The notes below the pieces were generated by a model that searched no databases, was not told where the DNA came from, and saw only the letters and a list, made by a program, of their open reading frames with translations. From NCBI GenBank assembly GCA_963662175.1, contig OY759217.1:5830562-5894561 (forward strand): DNA of 64,000 nucleotides, read 5' to 3'. The stretch comes from Aradus depressus (lineage: Eukaryota; Arthropoda; Insecta; Hemiptera; Aradidae). Within the stretch, counting starts at the first letter, position 1; each line of letters starts with the position of its first letter. Made by a program: the position numbers and the translations under genes. Positions 21,546 to 33,172 of this stretch are shown piece after piece.

Positions 21546-21889
21546 GTTTATGAGGGCGCCGGTAGCTCAGTGGTATGCGTGCTTGACTTCTGAGCTCAAG
21601 GTTGTGGGTTCGTAGCCCGACCGAGGCCCTTAGTTTATTTTATCTGGGAGGTAAAATAAACTTAAGCACGCCGTCCTTCGGATGGGACGTTAAGCGATGG
21701 TCCCGAGCCTGTACGATGTCAGGTACTCGTTAAAGACCCCTACCCTAGATGAATAAAAAATTTAGGGTAGGCAAAATTTAGGACTCCCACAGTAGAGTCG
21801 GGCTCATGTCCACCAGAGTGACGAAAGAGCGCTCTGGTAGTAGGCGATATGACCTCGTAGTTAAAGCCCGGGCATGAGTCATAAAACCT
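21546..21889 (+). mobile_element. tRNA-derived SINE, family 1, full length
   Basis: The head GGGCGCCGGTAGCTCAGTGG is tRNA-like with A box and a B-box-like GTGGGTTCGTAGCCCGAC. The body contains AAGCACGCCGTCCTTCGG, GTACGATGTCAGGTACTCG and the tail block AGAGCGCTCTGGTAGTAGGCGA. It is flanked by 13-bp direct repeats AAAATAAATAAAT (21533-21545, 21890-21902), although the A-rich tail could mimic part of these. Other copies: 30818-31976 (split), 34345-34647, 37898-37996, 53877-54065, all minus. Confidence 0.88.
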
Positions 21890-22318
21890 AAAATAAATAA
21901 ATACTTTTTTTTAGATATAGATAATTAAAAAAATTAATAAAAACTTAAAATAAAATAAATCCCGAAAATCCCGGGATTGAAAAATTTCAATCCCGAGTTT
22001 GTAAAAAGTGAAAAATGGCGGGATCCCGGGTTTGCAATTCTTAGCCTGAAAGATGAGACAGACAGAAACAAGAAGGAAAGTGATAACTACTCTAAAACAT
22101 AGAAGAAGTTGTTGACGCATCACCGGCAAAAATATGGCTTATGTACCTGCCCAGCACGCATCAATTTACCAATATAACAACTATCAATACTTGATTTACA
22201 TAGTGGATTTTGAAAAGAGCTGATGAACCTTTGGAGAGAGAAGTCACGCTATTGTTAGCTCCTGAGCATTATTAACTTGAGTATCGTTTATTATTATTAA
22301 TATTATTAACGTTAAATC

Positions 22319-22470
22319 GGGAGCCATGGTGGCCGTGCGGGCTAGAGCGTAGGGCTTTGATCGCATGGTCTCACCATGGTTTGCGGGTTCGAATCCCGTC
22401 CGGGGTTGAGTTTTATTTATTTCATAGATAGAAATCCCTCCCGGGGCCATGGATGTCGTAAATAACTAGT
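22319..22470 (+). mobile_element. tRNA-derived SINE, family 2, copy 1
   Basis: The head GGGAGCCATGGTGGCCGTGC continues with GCTAGAGCGTAGGGCTTTGA and the B box GCGGGTTCGAATCCCGTCC, like a tRNA with a long variable arm. The tail contains CCGGGGCCATGGATGTCGTA. A second copy at 25912-26060 aligns along its whole length. An A-run follows at 22509-22540. Confidence 0.8.
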
Positions 22471-22507
22471 AAATTACACAGTGACATGGCTAATACCTAT
22501 GCATCGT

Positions 22508-22543
<36 letters not shown>

Positions 22544-22653
22544 AGTTACATTACCTATTATTATCTCTTCTTTTCATATTATTTTAGATTTTTATTTAAT
22601 TTTGGTTTCAATTGTTTATTGTTTGTTTATTTTTCGTTTAAATTACTTCCCAA

Positions 22654-22991
22654 GTGGATGACAAGATGGAAGAACCATCAACCCAAAAAAGGAAAAGAGG
22701 ACGTATAAAAACTCCCTTTGACCCTCAACTATGCACAAATATCAAAATATTACCAAAATACTTACTAATTTACAGAGATGACAATGAAAACTTTGAAAAA
22801 GTATCTCCCTTCTTTATCAATAAGGCCATAACTAGCATTGTTGGTGAGGTTAGGAATGTTAAAAAGTTGAGAAATGGATCTCTGTTGATAGAAACCAACT
22901 CAAATTTACAGTCTGGGAAGCTCCTTAGTTGTACAATGTTAGGAAATAAGATCCCAATAAAAGTAGAACCTCATTTAAGATTAAACCAGAG
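22654..22991 (+). pseudogene. Non-LTR retrotransposon ORF1 fragment (I-like)
   Basis: About 112 codons from ATG 22654 carry a basic start (KRKRGRIKTPF) and a segment reading FEKVSPFFINKAI, then VKKLRNGSLLIET and KIPIKVEPH, similar to the conserved region of ORF1 proteins of I/Jockey-type LINEs. At 22992 the frame runs into LTR sequence that happens to stay open to 23277. That fused ORF is accidental. The matching reverse transcriptase/RNase H fragment lies downstream at 23847-25064. Confidence 0.6.
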
Positions 22992-23441
22992 TGTTGGGTC
23001 GCGCGAGGGGACGGAATTCGGGAACTCGCCGAGAATCGATACCTACGGTGTGCTCCTTGAACGACCAGCGGTGAGTGACTTGTGTGATTCATTGAACTAC
23101 TGGATTCAGTCGTCTGTTACCAAGCTTGGAAGCCAAGTGACTTGTGAAGTGCCCACGCGGTATATAAGGTTGGCTGTTACCAAGCTCGGAAGCCAAGTGA
23201 CTTGTGAAGTGCCCACGCGGTATATAAGGTTGGCTGTTACCAAGCAGGATTTAAAGTCTTTTGTTTTACCATTGTAAATACGCGGTGTACCGAACTAATA
23301 ACTGTGTTTGTTTCCATGCGGTGAACAGAATTGTCTTTGTGTTTGTCACCACGCGGCATGTAAAAGGTGTTGTCTAAACAAATATATTTATTGTTCAAAA
23401 GTGAGTTCACTTCTTATTAACCTGTTTTATACTAACAAACA
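22992..23441 (+). mobile_element. BEL/Pao-like LTR
   Basis: It starts TGTTGGGTCGCGCG and ends CTAACAAACA, so it has TG...CA ends. It contains a promoter region with a duplicated 63-bp segment, each copy carrying GCGGTATATAAGGTTGGC. TGGTTTTTACCGGGCC directly follows and may be the primer-binding site. The next recognisable coding sequence is BEL-type pol. Only one LTR is present. Confidence 0.6.
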
Positions 23442-23559
23442 TGGTTTTTACCGGGCCGGATTAACGTAAGTAATTATAGTCCATTCTATTTTCAGTTTTA
23501 AAATGTCGCGAGAAAGGTCTAAAAAAGGGGAGTCGGACTGCCCCATCGATAATAATCCT

Positions 23560-23846
23560 GCTTGGTAACAGCCTCCTTGGACCCGGACGCGATTTTGAAG
23601 GTGTTGGGCCTCGTTTGGGATCCGCGCTTGGACCACTTCGGATACGCGGTCCGAATGGCCGAACCGGCCACCACCAAACGCGAATTGTTGTCTCAGATGA
23701 GTCGCATCTTCGACCCGCCGGGCTGGCTGACCCCGGTGACTTTCCGCGCCAAGGCGTTCTTTCGACGCCTTTGCTTGCTCCGCCTTCAGTGGGACGAGCC
23801 ACTTCCGGAAGACATTTGCCGCTCTTGGGGAGAGTACCTAGTAGGT
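23560..23846 (+). pseudogene. BEL/Pao pol fragment (downstream of the reverse transcriptase)
   Basis: The frame reads VLGLVWDPRLDHFGYAV, KRELLSQMSRIFDPPGWLTP, FRAKAFFRRLCLL and PEDICRSWGEYL, the pattern found in BEL/Pao polyproteins just after the reverse transcriptase. GC content is much higher than its neighbours. The preceding gag, protease and RT are missing, so the LTR-to-pol distance reveals a large internal deletion. At about 23847 the frame changes abruptly into a LINE reverse transcriptase, giving a chimeric ORF. Confidence 0.75.
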
Positions 23847-25064
23847 TACTGTTCAACAAGCCACAGCCTAGAAAATGATGTACCGCAAGGAAGTGTACTT
23901 AGCACGACACTCTTCTCAATCGCAATAAACAGCATTATACAAAACGTCTCTCAACATGTCAAAGCCTTTCTGTTTGCCGACGACTTGGCGATAATTACAA
24001 GATCTAGTAGTAAAGCTGCAATCCAGAACAGACTTCAGACGACACTAGATCGTTTACATAGTTGGTCTCAACGTACAGGAATGACCTTCTCCACTGAAAA
24101 AACATACTGCATGAACTTCACGCGGTTGAGAAACGCATTTACTCCCGTCCTTACACTCAACAGCAAGCCGCTTAGGTTTGTTGACAGCACGAACCCAGCC
24201 GAGTACAAGCAAATGTTCTATCATATACTGAGCCCGTTCAATGACCCGCTCATTATATATACAGACGGATCAAAAAAAGAAGATGCTGTAGGATACGCTT
24301 TTGTTGTTGGTGATCGGGAGGTCTCCAACAGGATAGATGGACGGTCTTCTACCCTCTCAGCAGAGTTGCTGGCGCTCTCCGCAGCACTCAACTACGCCAT
24401 GGATAAAAAAGAAACGACAATATTAGTATGCACAGACTCATTAGGAGCATTGAAATAGCTAGAACAAATGTACCCTACCCACCCAGTAGCCAGGAAGGTT
24501 ATCCAGCACACACTATGCTCAGAGAAGTTGGGAAAGATGTCCAGTTCATATGGATTCCCAGCCATATCAATATCCTAGGAAATGAGCTGGCAGATAGAGC
24601 GGCGAGAGGAGCCCTAACATTGCAGGAGATGAGACCGTCTTTTCTAACGAAAAGGGAGATGTCTCGACTACACAGGATCAAACTTCAAGAGAGCTGGCAA
24701 CAAATGTGGAACGAGATCCAGGATAACAAGTTAAAATACATCAAACCAACAGTCCTACCCTGGTCCTCTTCAATCAGAAGTAAACGAATTGAGGAAGTGG
24801 TAATAACAAGACTACGGATAGGCCACAGCAGGCTCACACATGACCACCTTATCACCAAAGACAGGCCACCTCAGTGCAACACCTGCAACAGCACATAACA
24901 ACCTCACTAACAAACATATCTTTGAAGACTGCAACATCTACGCAGAACATCTGCACAGGTTGGGCATATCTAGGTCCCTCACGCAATGTCTCGGCGATGA
25001 CGAACAGCGTATCAACCTGACGCTAATATTTCTTACGGAAGCGAACCTCATTAATAAAATCTAG
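23847..25064 (+). pseudogene. I-like LINE: reverse transcriptase C-terminus, RNase H and tail
   Basis: The first frame shows VPQGSVLSTTLFSIAIN and the catalytic FADDLAI, then an RNase H start (IIYTDGSKKEDAVGYAF, SSTLSAELLAL, VCTDSLGALK) and a stop at 24456. The next frame (24428-24898) continues RNase H with IWIPSHINILGNELADRAA and then a C-terminal block with RLRIGHSRLTHDHL and CNTC. The third frame (to 25064) completes a zinc-finger-like tail. Two frameshifts make it dead. An RNase H domain inside a LINE points to the I superclade. An A-rich 3' region follows from 25065. Confidence 0.8.
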
Positions 25065-25632
25065 TCGAAACTAAAATAAAAAATAAATATATATAAGAAA
25101 AGTTATAAAAAAAAAGATAAAAAAAAAAAAACAAGAGTAAAAATAAATATTTATTAAAAATTTAAAGAAAAAAAAAGTAAAAATAAATAATAAATATACA
25201 AACATAACAATATCATGTATACATATGTAAAAATATATATATTAGTATATAAGAATTAGTATATATAGGTACCTATGTAAAAAAACAATAAAAAAAAACA
25301 TTAAAATACTTAGTAGATGTAGTCCCGAGACAAACAATTGTATCAATCAAAAGTGAATATGTAGGTGTAATGACCAAGAAGTCGAACACCTTAAAACATC
25401 AAACAAACAAAACAAAACATAGTGGCTTCTGAATCATTCTAAATTTTATGTCAATACATTCATTACATCGCCAGTTACTAGAGTTGAGCCCCCTTCTCTA
25501 ATCCCTCCCCTCCCTTCCACCGGAGGTCGGCCACCAAAAAAAAAGTCTGTTCGGCATGTATCTGAAAAACCGGACGAGCTGCGAAAAATCCTATTTATAT
25601 AAAATGTGTCTTTCAGTTTTCTCTACAACTTT

Positions 25633-25795
25633 TACTTGAGGGCCTGGGGGCCCGAGTGGGGTCTTGAGGGCCTGGGGGCACGAGTGGGGTCTTGAGGGCC
25701 TGGGGGCCCGAGTGGGGTCTTGAGGGCCTGGGGGCACGAGTGGGGTCTTGAGGGCCTGGGGGCCCGAGTGAGGTCTTGAGGGCCTTGGCCTAATT
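25633..25795. repeat. Short tandem repeat, ~28-bp unit, about six copies
   Basis: The units are TTGAGGGCCTGGGGGCCCGA followed by GTGGGGTC, alternating GGGGGCCCGAG and GGGGGCACGAG variants in a regular A/B pattern. They are GC-rich in an AT-rich setting. Confidence 0.9.
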
Positions 25796-25911
25796 TTTGC
25801 GATTTTTTTCCATAGTGTGCTCATTTTGACTATAGTGCACTAGTATCTTATATGTTGATTGGGATTATCTTTAAAAAACTGGTTTATTATACAAGAATTA
25901 ATCTTGTTCAG

Positions 25912-26060
25912 AGGGAGCTACGGTGGCCGTGCGGGCTAGAGCGTAAGGCTTTGATCGCATGGTCTCACCATGGTTTGCGGGTTCGAATCCCGTCCGGGAG
26001 TGAGTTTTATTTCGTAGATAGAATTCCTTCCCGGGACCATGGATGTCGTAAATAATTAGA
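25912..26060 (+). mobile_element. tRNA-derived SINE, family 2, copy 2
   Basis: This aligns with the copy at 22319: GAGCTACGGTGGCCGTGCGG, then TTTGATCGCATGGTCTCACC, B box GCGGGTTCGAATCCCGTCC and tail CCCGGGACCATGGATGTCG. An A-run at 26105-26119 follows after about 45 bases. Confidence 0.8.
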
Positions 26061-26119
26061 TATAACAACACATGGATGGCTTGTGTGGTGTCTGCCGAGG
26101 CCAAAAAACAAAAAAAAAA

Positions 26120-27180
26120 ACGCGTTCAGGATGTCATCTGTTAGTTGAGGAACGGGCCTAAGTCTTACCTTGACGTCATCTCAGGACATTTAAATTGGAG
26201 CAATATGACTTTTAAGAGGGGAAGATGTTAGATGGGAAATGTAAATGTTGGGAAGCCCTGTTGAAATACAATGAATAAAGTTGAAGCCACCTGCCTTGAA
26301 GGGGGACTTTACCATGTTAAACATATTCTGTCGACATTTCTGAAATAATGCGGAGGGGGGGGGGGGGGGGGGGGGGTTCTTAAACTTGATCCAGAGGAAC
26401 CCAGAGTAAGGCCCTTGGAATGCAAATTAAAATAACCCAAGGTTTAAAGCTATTGACTACATAATTTGTTAACAGCCCTCAGTAGAGTTTCCCCTTTTAA
26501 CTTGGGTGCGCCTTCTCTTTCTTGGATGGAATTTAAAAAGACATACTTCCCATACATTCAACAATCTTAAAGAATGTTTTAACTGTTATCTTATACTGAA
26601 ATTTGAATTATGAAATATTTTAGCCGCTTTAATAAGGTTAAATAAATGTTAAGAGAAAAAGTCTTCAGTGAATCATCGACAATGTACTTCCCCAGCTGAA
26701 AATAATCAATTAAGTAGTTTTCGCTGTCCCTTCAAAATCGGGGGAGGGGGGGGCACGAATTTGTGACGATATAGTTCTAACATCGGCAGATATTAGGGTA
26801 ACAAATAATTTCAATCCCTCTTCACGCCTAGACCACACAGGTCACGTCAGTTCTACTTTAACATTTTAGCCCACAGTGTAACTTTAATTAAGAATGAGAA
26901 CTTATAGTTTTCTCCCCTCCGAGTCGGACCCAAAGGGTTGTGCTAGTGCGAACGTAACAATTTAGACAGAGTTTTATTTTATGTTGAAAATATGATTCAG
27001 TGAAAAAATTTAACTTCTAACGTAGCCTCGAAACCAGACAGATCTTCAATGACTTATGAAATACTTGACTGGATGATTTCTGCGGGATGTCCAGATAAAG
27101 ATGATGGCAAGGTACCTGTAGTATCGATTCTAGGATAGATGATTTTAGAAACGATTCAGTCCTTCCGACATAGGCCCATT
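26120..27180. other. Unassigned sequence with a G-run and repeat phrases
   Basis: No gene is seen. A G homopolymer lies at about 26353-26376. ATGTACTTCCCCAGCTGAAA at 26682 is shared with the dispersed repeat near 55560 and with 63105. Confidence 0.4.
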
Positions 27181-27182
27181 TT

Positions 27183-29430
27183 TTTGTAAATGATATTTTA
27201 ATTTTATTCTTAAATTTTCTGAATGTTTCTACAACAACAATTAGCCTTTAAGCCATATGTACAAAATAGTTTTGTAAATATGTTATTATTAAAATAAATA
27301 TGTTACAGTTCTAAGTTTGATTCATTCCATTCCTGGAACTGCTGTGTAACCTGGGTGATATGGTCTGCAACTTCCGGCACTCCCAACTCACGCCGCATTT
27401 GACTGTTTCGGACGAACCAAGGGGCCTTTACTGCAAGTCGGAGGACCTTGTTTTCAAACTTCCTTAATTTGTTAATGTTTGTATCGCTGGCCCCGAGCCA
27501 GACAGGGCAAGCGTATGTGAGCAGTGGTCGTAGTAATGAGGTGTAAAGAAGTGTAGTAAATTTGTACTTGAGTGGAGTGTTTCTGTATATGAGTGGGTAT
27601 AATTGTGTCAGTCGGGTGTATGCACGTGTGAGTTGTTTGTTTATGTGTTGGGTCCAAGTAAGTTTAGTGTCGAAGTGTATGCCGAGATATCTGACTGTTT
27701 GATCATTGGGTGTCCAATGTATATCTGTATTATTGACTTTAAGTGGTGTTAGTGTTAATTTTCCGTTTTGGCAGGATTGAGCTTCAAGTTCCACCTGTCG
27801 AACCACTCTGTCACACTCTCCACACTCCGCCGAAGGGCTACTGCGGCCAAAGACAGATCCTTGTGTTGGGACACAAGCAACGTATCGTCGGCATAAGTAG
27901 CCAACAGCGTAGATGGAGAGTCTGGCATGTCGTAAAAGTAGAGGTTGAACAGTATCGGACTTAGAATTGCCCCCTGTGGTACTCCGGAATGTATGGACGT
28001 CTTCCCACTGATGAAGGAGTTCACTCTGACCTGAAACGTCCGCTCAGAAAGGAACCCCAAGATGATCCGTTGGAGGTACAGAGGAACTCCCGTCCTCCAA
28101 AGTTTGAAGATAAGGCCATCGTGCCATACGCTGTCGAATGCAGTAGCCACATCGAGGAAGAGTCCTACAGAGTAATCATTCCTCTCGAAGCCGGTGACAA
28201 AGTATTCTGTGACTTGCTGCAGCTAGTGAACGGTCTAGTGTTTCGGCTTGAATCCAAATTGGTGGTGGGGAATACAATTGGTGTCTTGGAGGAAGCATAA
28301 CAGCCGACGGTAGATAACCCTCTCAAACAACTTTGAGAGAGTGTTAAGGAGACTTATAGGTCGGTAGCTAGATGCTTCGTCCTTGGGCTTGCCGCTCTTG
28401 TGGAATACAGTGACAATGGCATTCTTCCACTGTTGTGGGAAGTACCCGCATCGAAGACAACCATTGAAAACGCTGGTCAGGTACGCTACAACCTTTGAAG
28501 ACAGATTCTTGAGAACCAGATTTGGAATCAGGTCATCTCCTGGCGCCTTCCGAAGAGGTAATTTGTGGAGTAATTGTTCGATTTCTGAAGGTGTTGTAAA
28601 TTGTAAAAGTGACTCTGCTGTGTGGGGGGTGTGTGTCTTGAAGTATGTGATTTCCGGCGTGTAGTAATTGCTGATGATGGTGGGTTAAACGTGTTTTCGA
28701 GATGTCGCGCTATAACATTAGATTTTTCGTCGTCAGTCACAGCGATGCCGTCAGTCCGTTTTAATGGAGGGATGGAGTTGGTCTGTCTTAGTATCCGTTT
28801 CGTCTCTCGCCACAGATTTTGGTCTCCTGGAGTTATGTCCTGTAAGTGCTGGTGATAGTTGTCAATTCGTAGATAGTCCAGTTCCCATTTCACTTGACGT
28901 GTCAGTCGGCTCAGTTGTTGTTTAGTGTTTGGGTCTCTGGTACGTTGCCAGTTATGTCGTAATCTGTTTTTGTCTTGAATTAGTTTTAGTTTGTAGTTTG
29001 GAATGGGATGATGTCGTTGTCTCGTGTCACAATTTTTCTTGATTGTTGCACTGACTATGGATGATTTGATATGCTGCGTAAAATCAGTTATAGCTTTTTC
29101 AATTGTGTATGTAAAGTCGTAATCTCTTGGTATGTGTAGAGACTTGTCCAGTTCATATCGAAATGTGTCCCAGTCTATTTTACCATTGATGAGTTGAGGG
29201 AGAGTTGGAGTTGTCTGTATTTTGTTATCAAACGTGATGATAACGGGTACATGATCGGAGTCAAGTTCGGGAACTGTTGTGTGAAAAAGAGGTGTGTTGA
29301 AGTCTTGAATTAGTGTAATGTCGAGTATGTCCGGTAAATAGCGATGTTGTGATGGGAAGTATGTTGGTTCGGAAGGCGCCGAAACGAGGATCTCAAGTCC
29401 GCCGCAAAAGTCCATAAGACGCCGTCCGTT
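27183..29430 (-). mobile_element. Jockey-clade LINE relic, 5'-truncated in the endonuclease
   Basis: The minus-strand frames in order are: 29415-28528, endonuclease C-terminus (LDSDHVPVIITF) and the linker to RT; then a stretch in a second frame with the early RT motifs; 28150-27755, RT core (FDSVWHDGL, GVPQGAILSPILF, ATYADDTLLV); and 27806-27303, thumb/C-terminus (VRYLGIHFD, ending NESNLEL). Frameshifts and stops divide it. It differs clearly in sequence from the Jockey at 3910-8144, so it is another family. The 3' UTR is about 27183-27302 with an A-run. Confidence 0.88.
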
Positions 29431-29849
29431 TGTGTTGCTCAGCCTGCATCCCCAGATCCTGGGACTGAACCCGCTGAAGCTGATGAGTAAGGCTGACTAC
29501 CCGGAGTTCGGTCGATTCGTCGCCTCCTGGCGGAGGGTAAAGAGGGCAGTTTTGCGTGGTTCCGGGGATGACCGCGGGTTGCTAGTAACTCAGCCCACCT
29601 GCGACCATCCTCGGTACAACGCAGCCAAGAGCATGGATGCCTGATCCCGAGTTGTCTCGGGAAACGCCGATAGGGTAGGTTGGGGGACCTGGCTAGACGC
29701 CCCGGCGATTGGCGGGTTCTACAGCAGGCCGTGGGAAAAATAAACTAAACGAGAATAATAATGTGCTCTTATTCCCCCCTACGCGGAGGACGGGTGTTTT
29801 TGAGCCTCCTTCAGAGGCCGGTACACCCGAAAAAAAAAAAAAAAAAAAA
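29431..29849 (+). mobile_element. 3' end of an R1-like LINE
   Basis: The frame reads LMSKADYPEFGRFVASWRR and stops at 29644, the same pattern as the C-terminus of the R1-like LINE at 63431-64000 (SSYPALTQFVAEWRR). A GC-rich 3' UTR follows and ends in an A-run at 29831-29849. It is 5'-truncated, abutting the Jockey relic on its left, which lies in the opposite orientation. Confidence 0.65.
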
Positions 29850-30817
29850 GCTCCAGACTCAGGTGGCTATGAAGCCTAATTCTATAAAAAGTCACAACTA
29901 ATGCATTCTACCAACCCGAGTATTTTTCTATTGTTCTTCAGGACTTGAATCATTTTACATCATACATTACATTTTAAAAAAAGTAGGTAATTTAATTATT
30001 TTTTTGTTGCGGATAGATCCACCTGAAGAATATGGATACACGAAGAAATACTTAGAAGATAGCGTAGCTGCGAGTGCATGCCCGTCATCCTCCGTTCCTC
30101 TTTCTCCTACCACCGACCAGGTTTCCATGGCTTCTCTTTCAATCGCCTCTTTTTATAATTTAAAAAAAAAAATTTTTTTTTCGTAAACTGACCGACTGAC
30201 ATATTGACTGCACTCATTACAGAAACAACTAAGTGTCATATCCAAAGAAACTTTTAGACATATTCCTCCTAATAACACATATATCTTATATACTGTATTG
30301 CATTTGTTTATTATATATATGTATTCCAAATATATCAATAAAATGAATTGATACTTATAAGGCTTTTATTTACCTCACACTATACATTTTGAAACACAAA
30401 ATAAAGTAAGATTTTTTGTTCTTATACCCGCGTGTAAGAGATGATTTTAAGGAGGAGGTTGGTATAAAAAAGGTCCTATAATGGCCACATCACATATATT
30501 TTATTTTTCCCTTAATTTTTTTCATTTTTAATAAAAACTACCATTATTAAAAAATAATATTACGCTCCGTTGTTACGCGAGACAATGATGTGTGCGTGTG
30601 TGTGCCCGTGAATACGGTAACGTCCGCAACAACGAATGTATCGACATGAAATTGTATACGTTCATTCACAATCTCAAAACGACACCTATACATTTACAGC
30701 CATATTGGTCAAATGGCTTAAACTAAGAACCTTAATAACTGCCGATGTGTGTACATATTAAAGAAGAGGGATGGCGAACATTAAATGTTTTTATAATTAC
30801 AATAGTTACTTATTGTG
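29850..30817. other. Unassigned AT-rich sequence with a dispersed-repeat piece
   Basis: No gene is seen. At 30590-30740 is a copy of the dispersed repeat that includes GTGAATACGGTAACGTCCG and GAATGTATCGACATGAAATT. Confidence 0.4.
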
Positions 30818-30948
30818 ACGCATGTCCGGGCTTTAACATCGATGTCATATCGCCTACTACCAGAGCGCTCTTTCGTCGCTATGATAAACTTGAGCCCAAC
30901 TTTATTATGAGAGTCCTAAAGTTTACTCCACTATTCAATACCCTAATG

Positions 30949-31784
30949 CATGTATGGGCAACCTTTGACATGTTGCGGGCCAAACTTTAGTGTGCAAATA
31001 CGTTCGCGGGCCGCGTAGATGGTTCAAAATAAAATAACGTCGGACTTTAAAGTAGTGTTCATAATTTTTAGCGATAGATATCAGATATGAAATAATAAGA
31101 CAATGTTATTATGGTACAATTTATTAAATGAACAAATGAACAAAATGAAATGAAAAAAAATAGGTACAATATTATAATTAAATCGTGAAATTTGGTATTA
31201 TTACAAACTACGAAAGTTAAGTAGCGACACCGAAATCAATGAGACACTTGAGCTTGAATTTGGGAAACTAATCCATTGATGTTTGGATTAATTCCACTGA
31301 TACAAAGACGTAAAGAATTTTCCAAATTATCTTCAGTGAGCCTTGTACGATGTTTTGATTTATTAACTTTCATCATTAAAAAGAACTGTTCGCATTTATA
31401 AGTACTGCCAAACGTACAAATCAATCTTCTTGCGAATTTTCTAAGCTGCGGAAAATGGTCTTCTTTGAGGTATTTTTTGTAGAAATCGCACAACTCCACG
31501 TCTTCAAATTTAGATTTTAGGAGTGAGTTTTCTTGAATCTCGATCAACTCCATTTGCATGTTTATTGGAGCATTTTGTAGGTACATTACTTTTTGTTGGA
31601 TTAGCCTTGCCTTGCTCGCTCACTTGATTCCGCAGGAGCAAGCGACAAACCCCATCCTACTCGATCTTCCTAATTTGGAGTGAGTGTAAGTAGTGTAATA
31701 TTATTATTTTTTTAAATTGGGTTTTTCAAAATGTCTCGCGGGTCGGACCAAATCTTACAGCGGGCCGGTTGTTGCCCACATATG
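30949..31784 (-). mobile_element. Short hAT element, internally deleted
   Basis: Terminal repeats CATGTATGGGCAACC (left) and CATATGTGGGCAACA (right, read inward) and a perfect 8-bp target duplication CCCTAATG (30941-30948 and 31785-31792) define it. GGGCC-rich subterminal sequence (GCGGGCCAAAC; CAGCGGGCCGG) and a transposase C-terminus on the minus strand support the hAT assignment. It keeps only the transposase end. Confidence 0.9.
31236..31586 (-). pseudogene. hAT transposase C-terminal fragment (dimerisation domain)
   Basis: Of the 116 codons, residues 40-105 (FPQLRKFARRLICTFGSTY, CEQFFLMMKVNKSKHRTRLT, NLENSLRLCIS) match the C-terminal hAT dimerisation region, in the style of the GTF2IRD2/ZMYM6-like hAT group. 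The BED finger and catalytic core are absent, so this is a remnant of a larger transposase. Confidence 0.8.
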
Positions 31785-32039
31785 CCCTAATGTTTTAAAC
31801 GAGTACCTGACATCGTACAAGCTCTGGATCATAGCTTGGGGATCATCCGAAGGACGGTGTGCTAAATGTTTTTTCACCCCCCTGGATATAAACTCTATGG
31901 CTTTGGCAGGGTTTTGAACCCGCGAACTTGAGCTCAGTAACAAGCATGCATACCACTGAGCTACCGGGCAGGGCGCCTATAGAGGGCCTATAATATTATA
32001 TACTTTTGGTTTCGAAGTTATTTTCGGGTTTATGTGGTC

Positions 32040-33172
32040 GATTCGGAATTTGAAGGGGTAAACTTTTTATTTTGTGTGTTTGTAATAGTTAGTTAAAATT
32101 TGGTTTCCTAGGTTTTTCTTGTAGACTTTTAAATTGTTTTATTGGTAAGGGATTTTTTAGTTTTGATTGTAAGTCGGTGTCCGTGGGATTTTTTAAGATA
32201 CTAGTGGCGTTAATTTTAAAATTTTTAGTTGGTAATGTTAATTTTTGCTTCTTCGGGTCTCTTAAATTGGATGGGTCGAAATCTTGTTTGTCATAATTAA
32301 TAAAGTTTAAGTTGGGTAACATCTCTTTCTCTGTAAGTGTCTCTATTGGTTCTAACAGTAAAGATTTTTCCAGGTTTAGTTTTAAGTTTTTGTCTGTATT
32401 TTCGTCAAGGTTAACTACAAGGGTTAACTACAAGGTTAACTACAAGTCGTCGTCGAAATTTATTATTGTGGGATCTGTATTTTGTCTGGGCTCGATAGCG
32501 TCTGTAAGATCTTGTATTACGTACGTTCTTTGAAATTTCGGGTTTTGTTCGAAAATAATTTTTATTTTGGTCTTAGGGGTTGTCAATAAATTGTTGGTCA
32601 TATCAAGGTTTGCCTTTAAGACTTTCAAGCAATCCGTTCCTAACAGTAAGTCGAATTGTTCATGAAATTTATATAAGTAGAATTTTAATTTTAAATTTGG
32701 CGTATTAAAAAGATTGGAACAAGGGATGATTGTACTAAATTGTTCGTTACTTGTGCCGCGGGCAGTTGCTATTTTAAAAGGATCTTCTCTGATATTTTTC
32801 GGCCAGAGCTTAGTTGCGATCGCGGGGTTGATAAATGATTTAGTGCTTCCGGTATCTATTAATATTTTGAGTTTGTATTTAGGTTCGAGAGTTATGTCGG
32901 AATGATGTCTTCACATAACTCGAGTATGTACTACGGTAGTTCGTTTGTCGTTTCTTTGAGATTAGTCAAAGTGAAGTATTTTGTTTCAAGGCTTTGTCTC
33001 CTAAAAAATAGTTTTCTTCAGGGTCAAATTGAGATTCAATTTTTGTTGGGAAATTGTCCGACTGAAAAGTGTCTGGTGGATGGTGTTGTTCGTCGTATAA
33101 TAATTGTTATTCTGAGGGAAGTTGATTGTGATACTCAATAGAATAATAATTATTTGAGAAGTGGTTTCTGGG
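32040..33172 (-). pseudogene. Ty3/gypsy retrotransposon: gag end and protease
   Basis: On the minus strand below 33172 a gag C-terminal segment (NFPTKIESQFDPEENYFLG) is followed by an aspartic protease with LIDTGSTKSFINP and, further on, LLGTDCLKVLKANLDM, the two conserved blocks of gypsy proteases. After that comes a linker region (to 32089) leading towards the missing reverse transcriptase. Stops and frameshifts occur. The N-terminal gag part is at 39679-40275, separated by a hAT-like insertion with target TTTCTGGG. Confidence 0.8.

Larger units (their letters stand above)
20620..22048 (-). mobile_element. hAT transposon relic carrying a SINE
   Basis: The left end begins CAGGGGTAGGCATTGCAACCCC; the right end read inward begins CAGGCTAAGAATTGCAAACCC, giving imperfect hAT-type terminal repeats starting CAG. 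GGGATTNNCGGGATT motifs recur just inside both ends. Transposase remnants lie on the minus strand at 21024-21423. A SINE sits at 21546-21889. I could not see a convincing 8-bp target duplication. Confidence 0.65.
30818..31976 (-). mobile_element. SINE family 1 copy split by a hAT insertion
   Basis: The two parts, 31793-31976 (tRNA-like head CTCAGTGGTA on the minus strand, close to GGGCGCC) and 30818-30948 (tail with CTACTACCAGAGCGCTCTTTC), together align with the SINE at 21546-21889. They are separated by the hAT at 30949-31784 and its 8-bp duplication CCCTAATG. Confidence 0.85.

Noticed and set aside
21546..21620. Functional tRNA gene
   Set aside because: The tRNA-like head is followed by a SINE body and tail repeated at five places; the T-arm and acceptor pairing are degraded.
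22992..23277. C-terminal half of the 207-codon ORF starting at 22654
   Set aside because: This part is LTR sequence including a 63-bp tandem duplication; the open frame is accidental.
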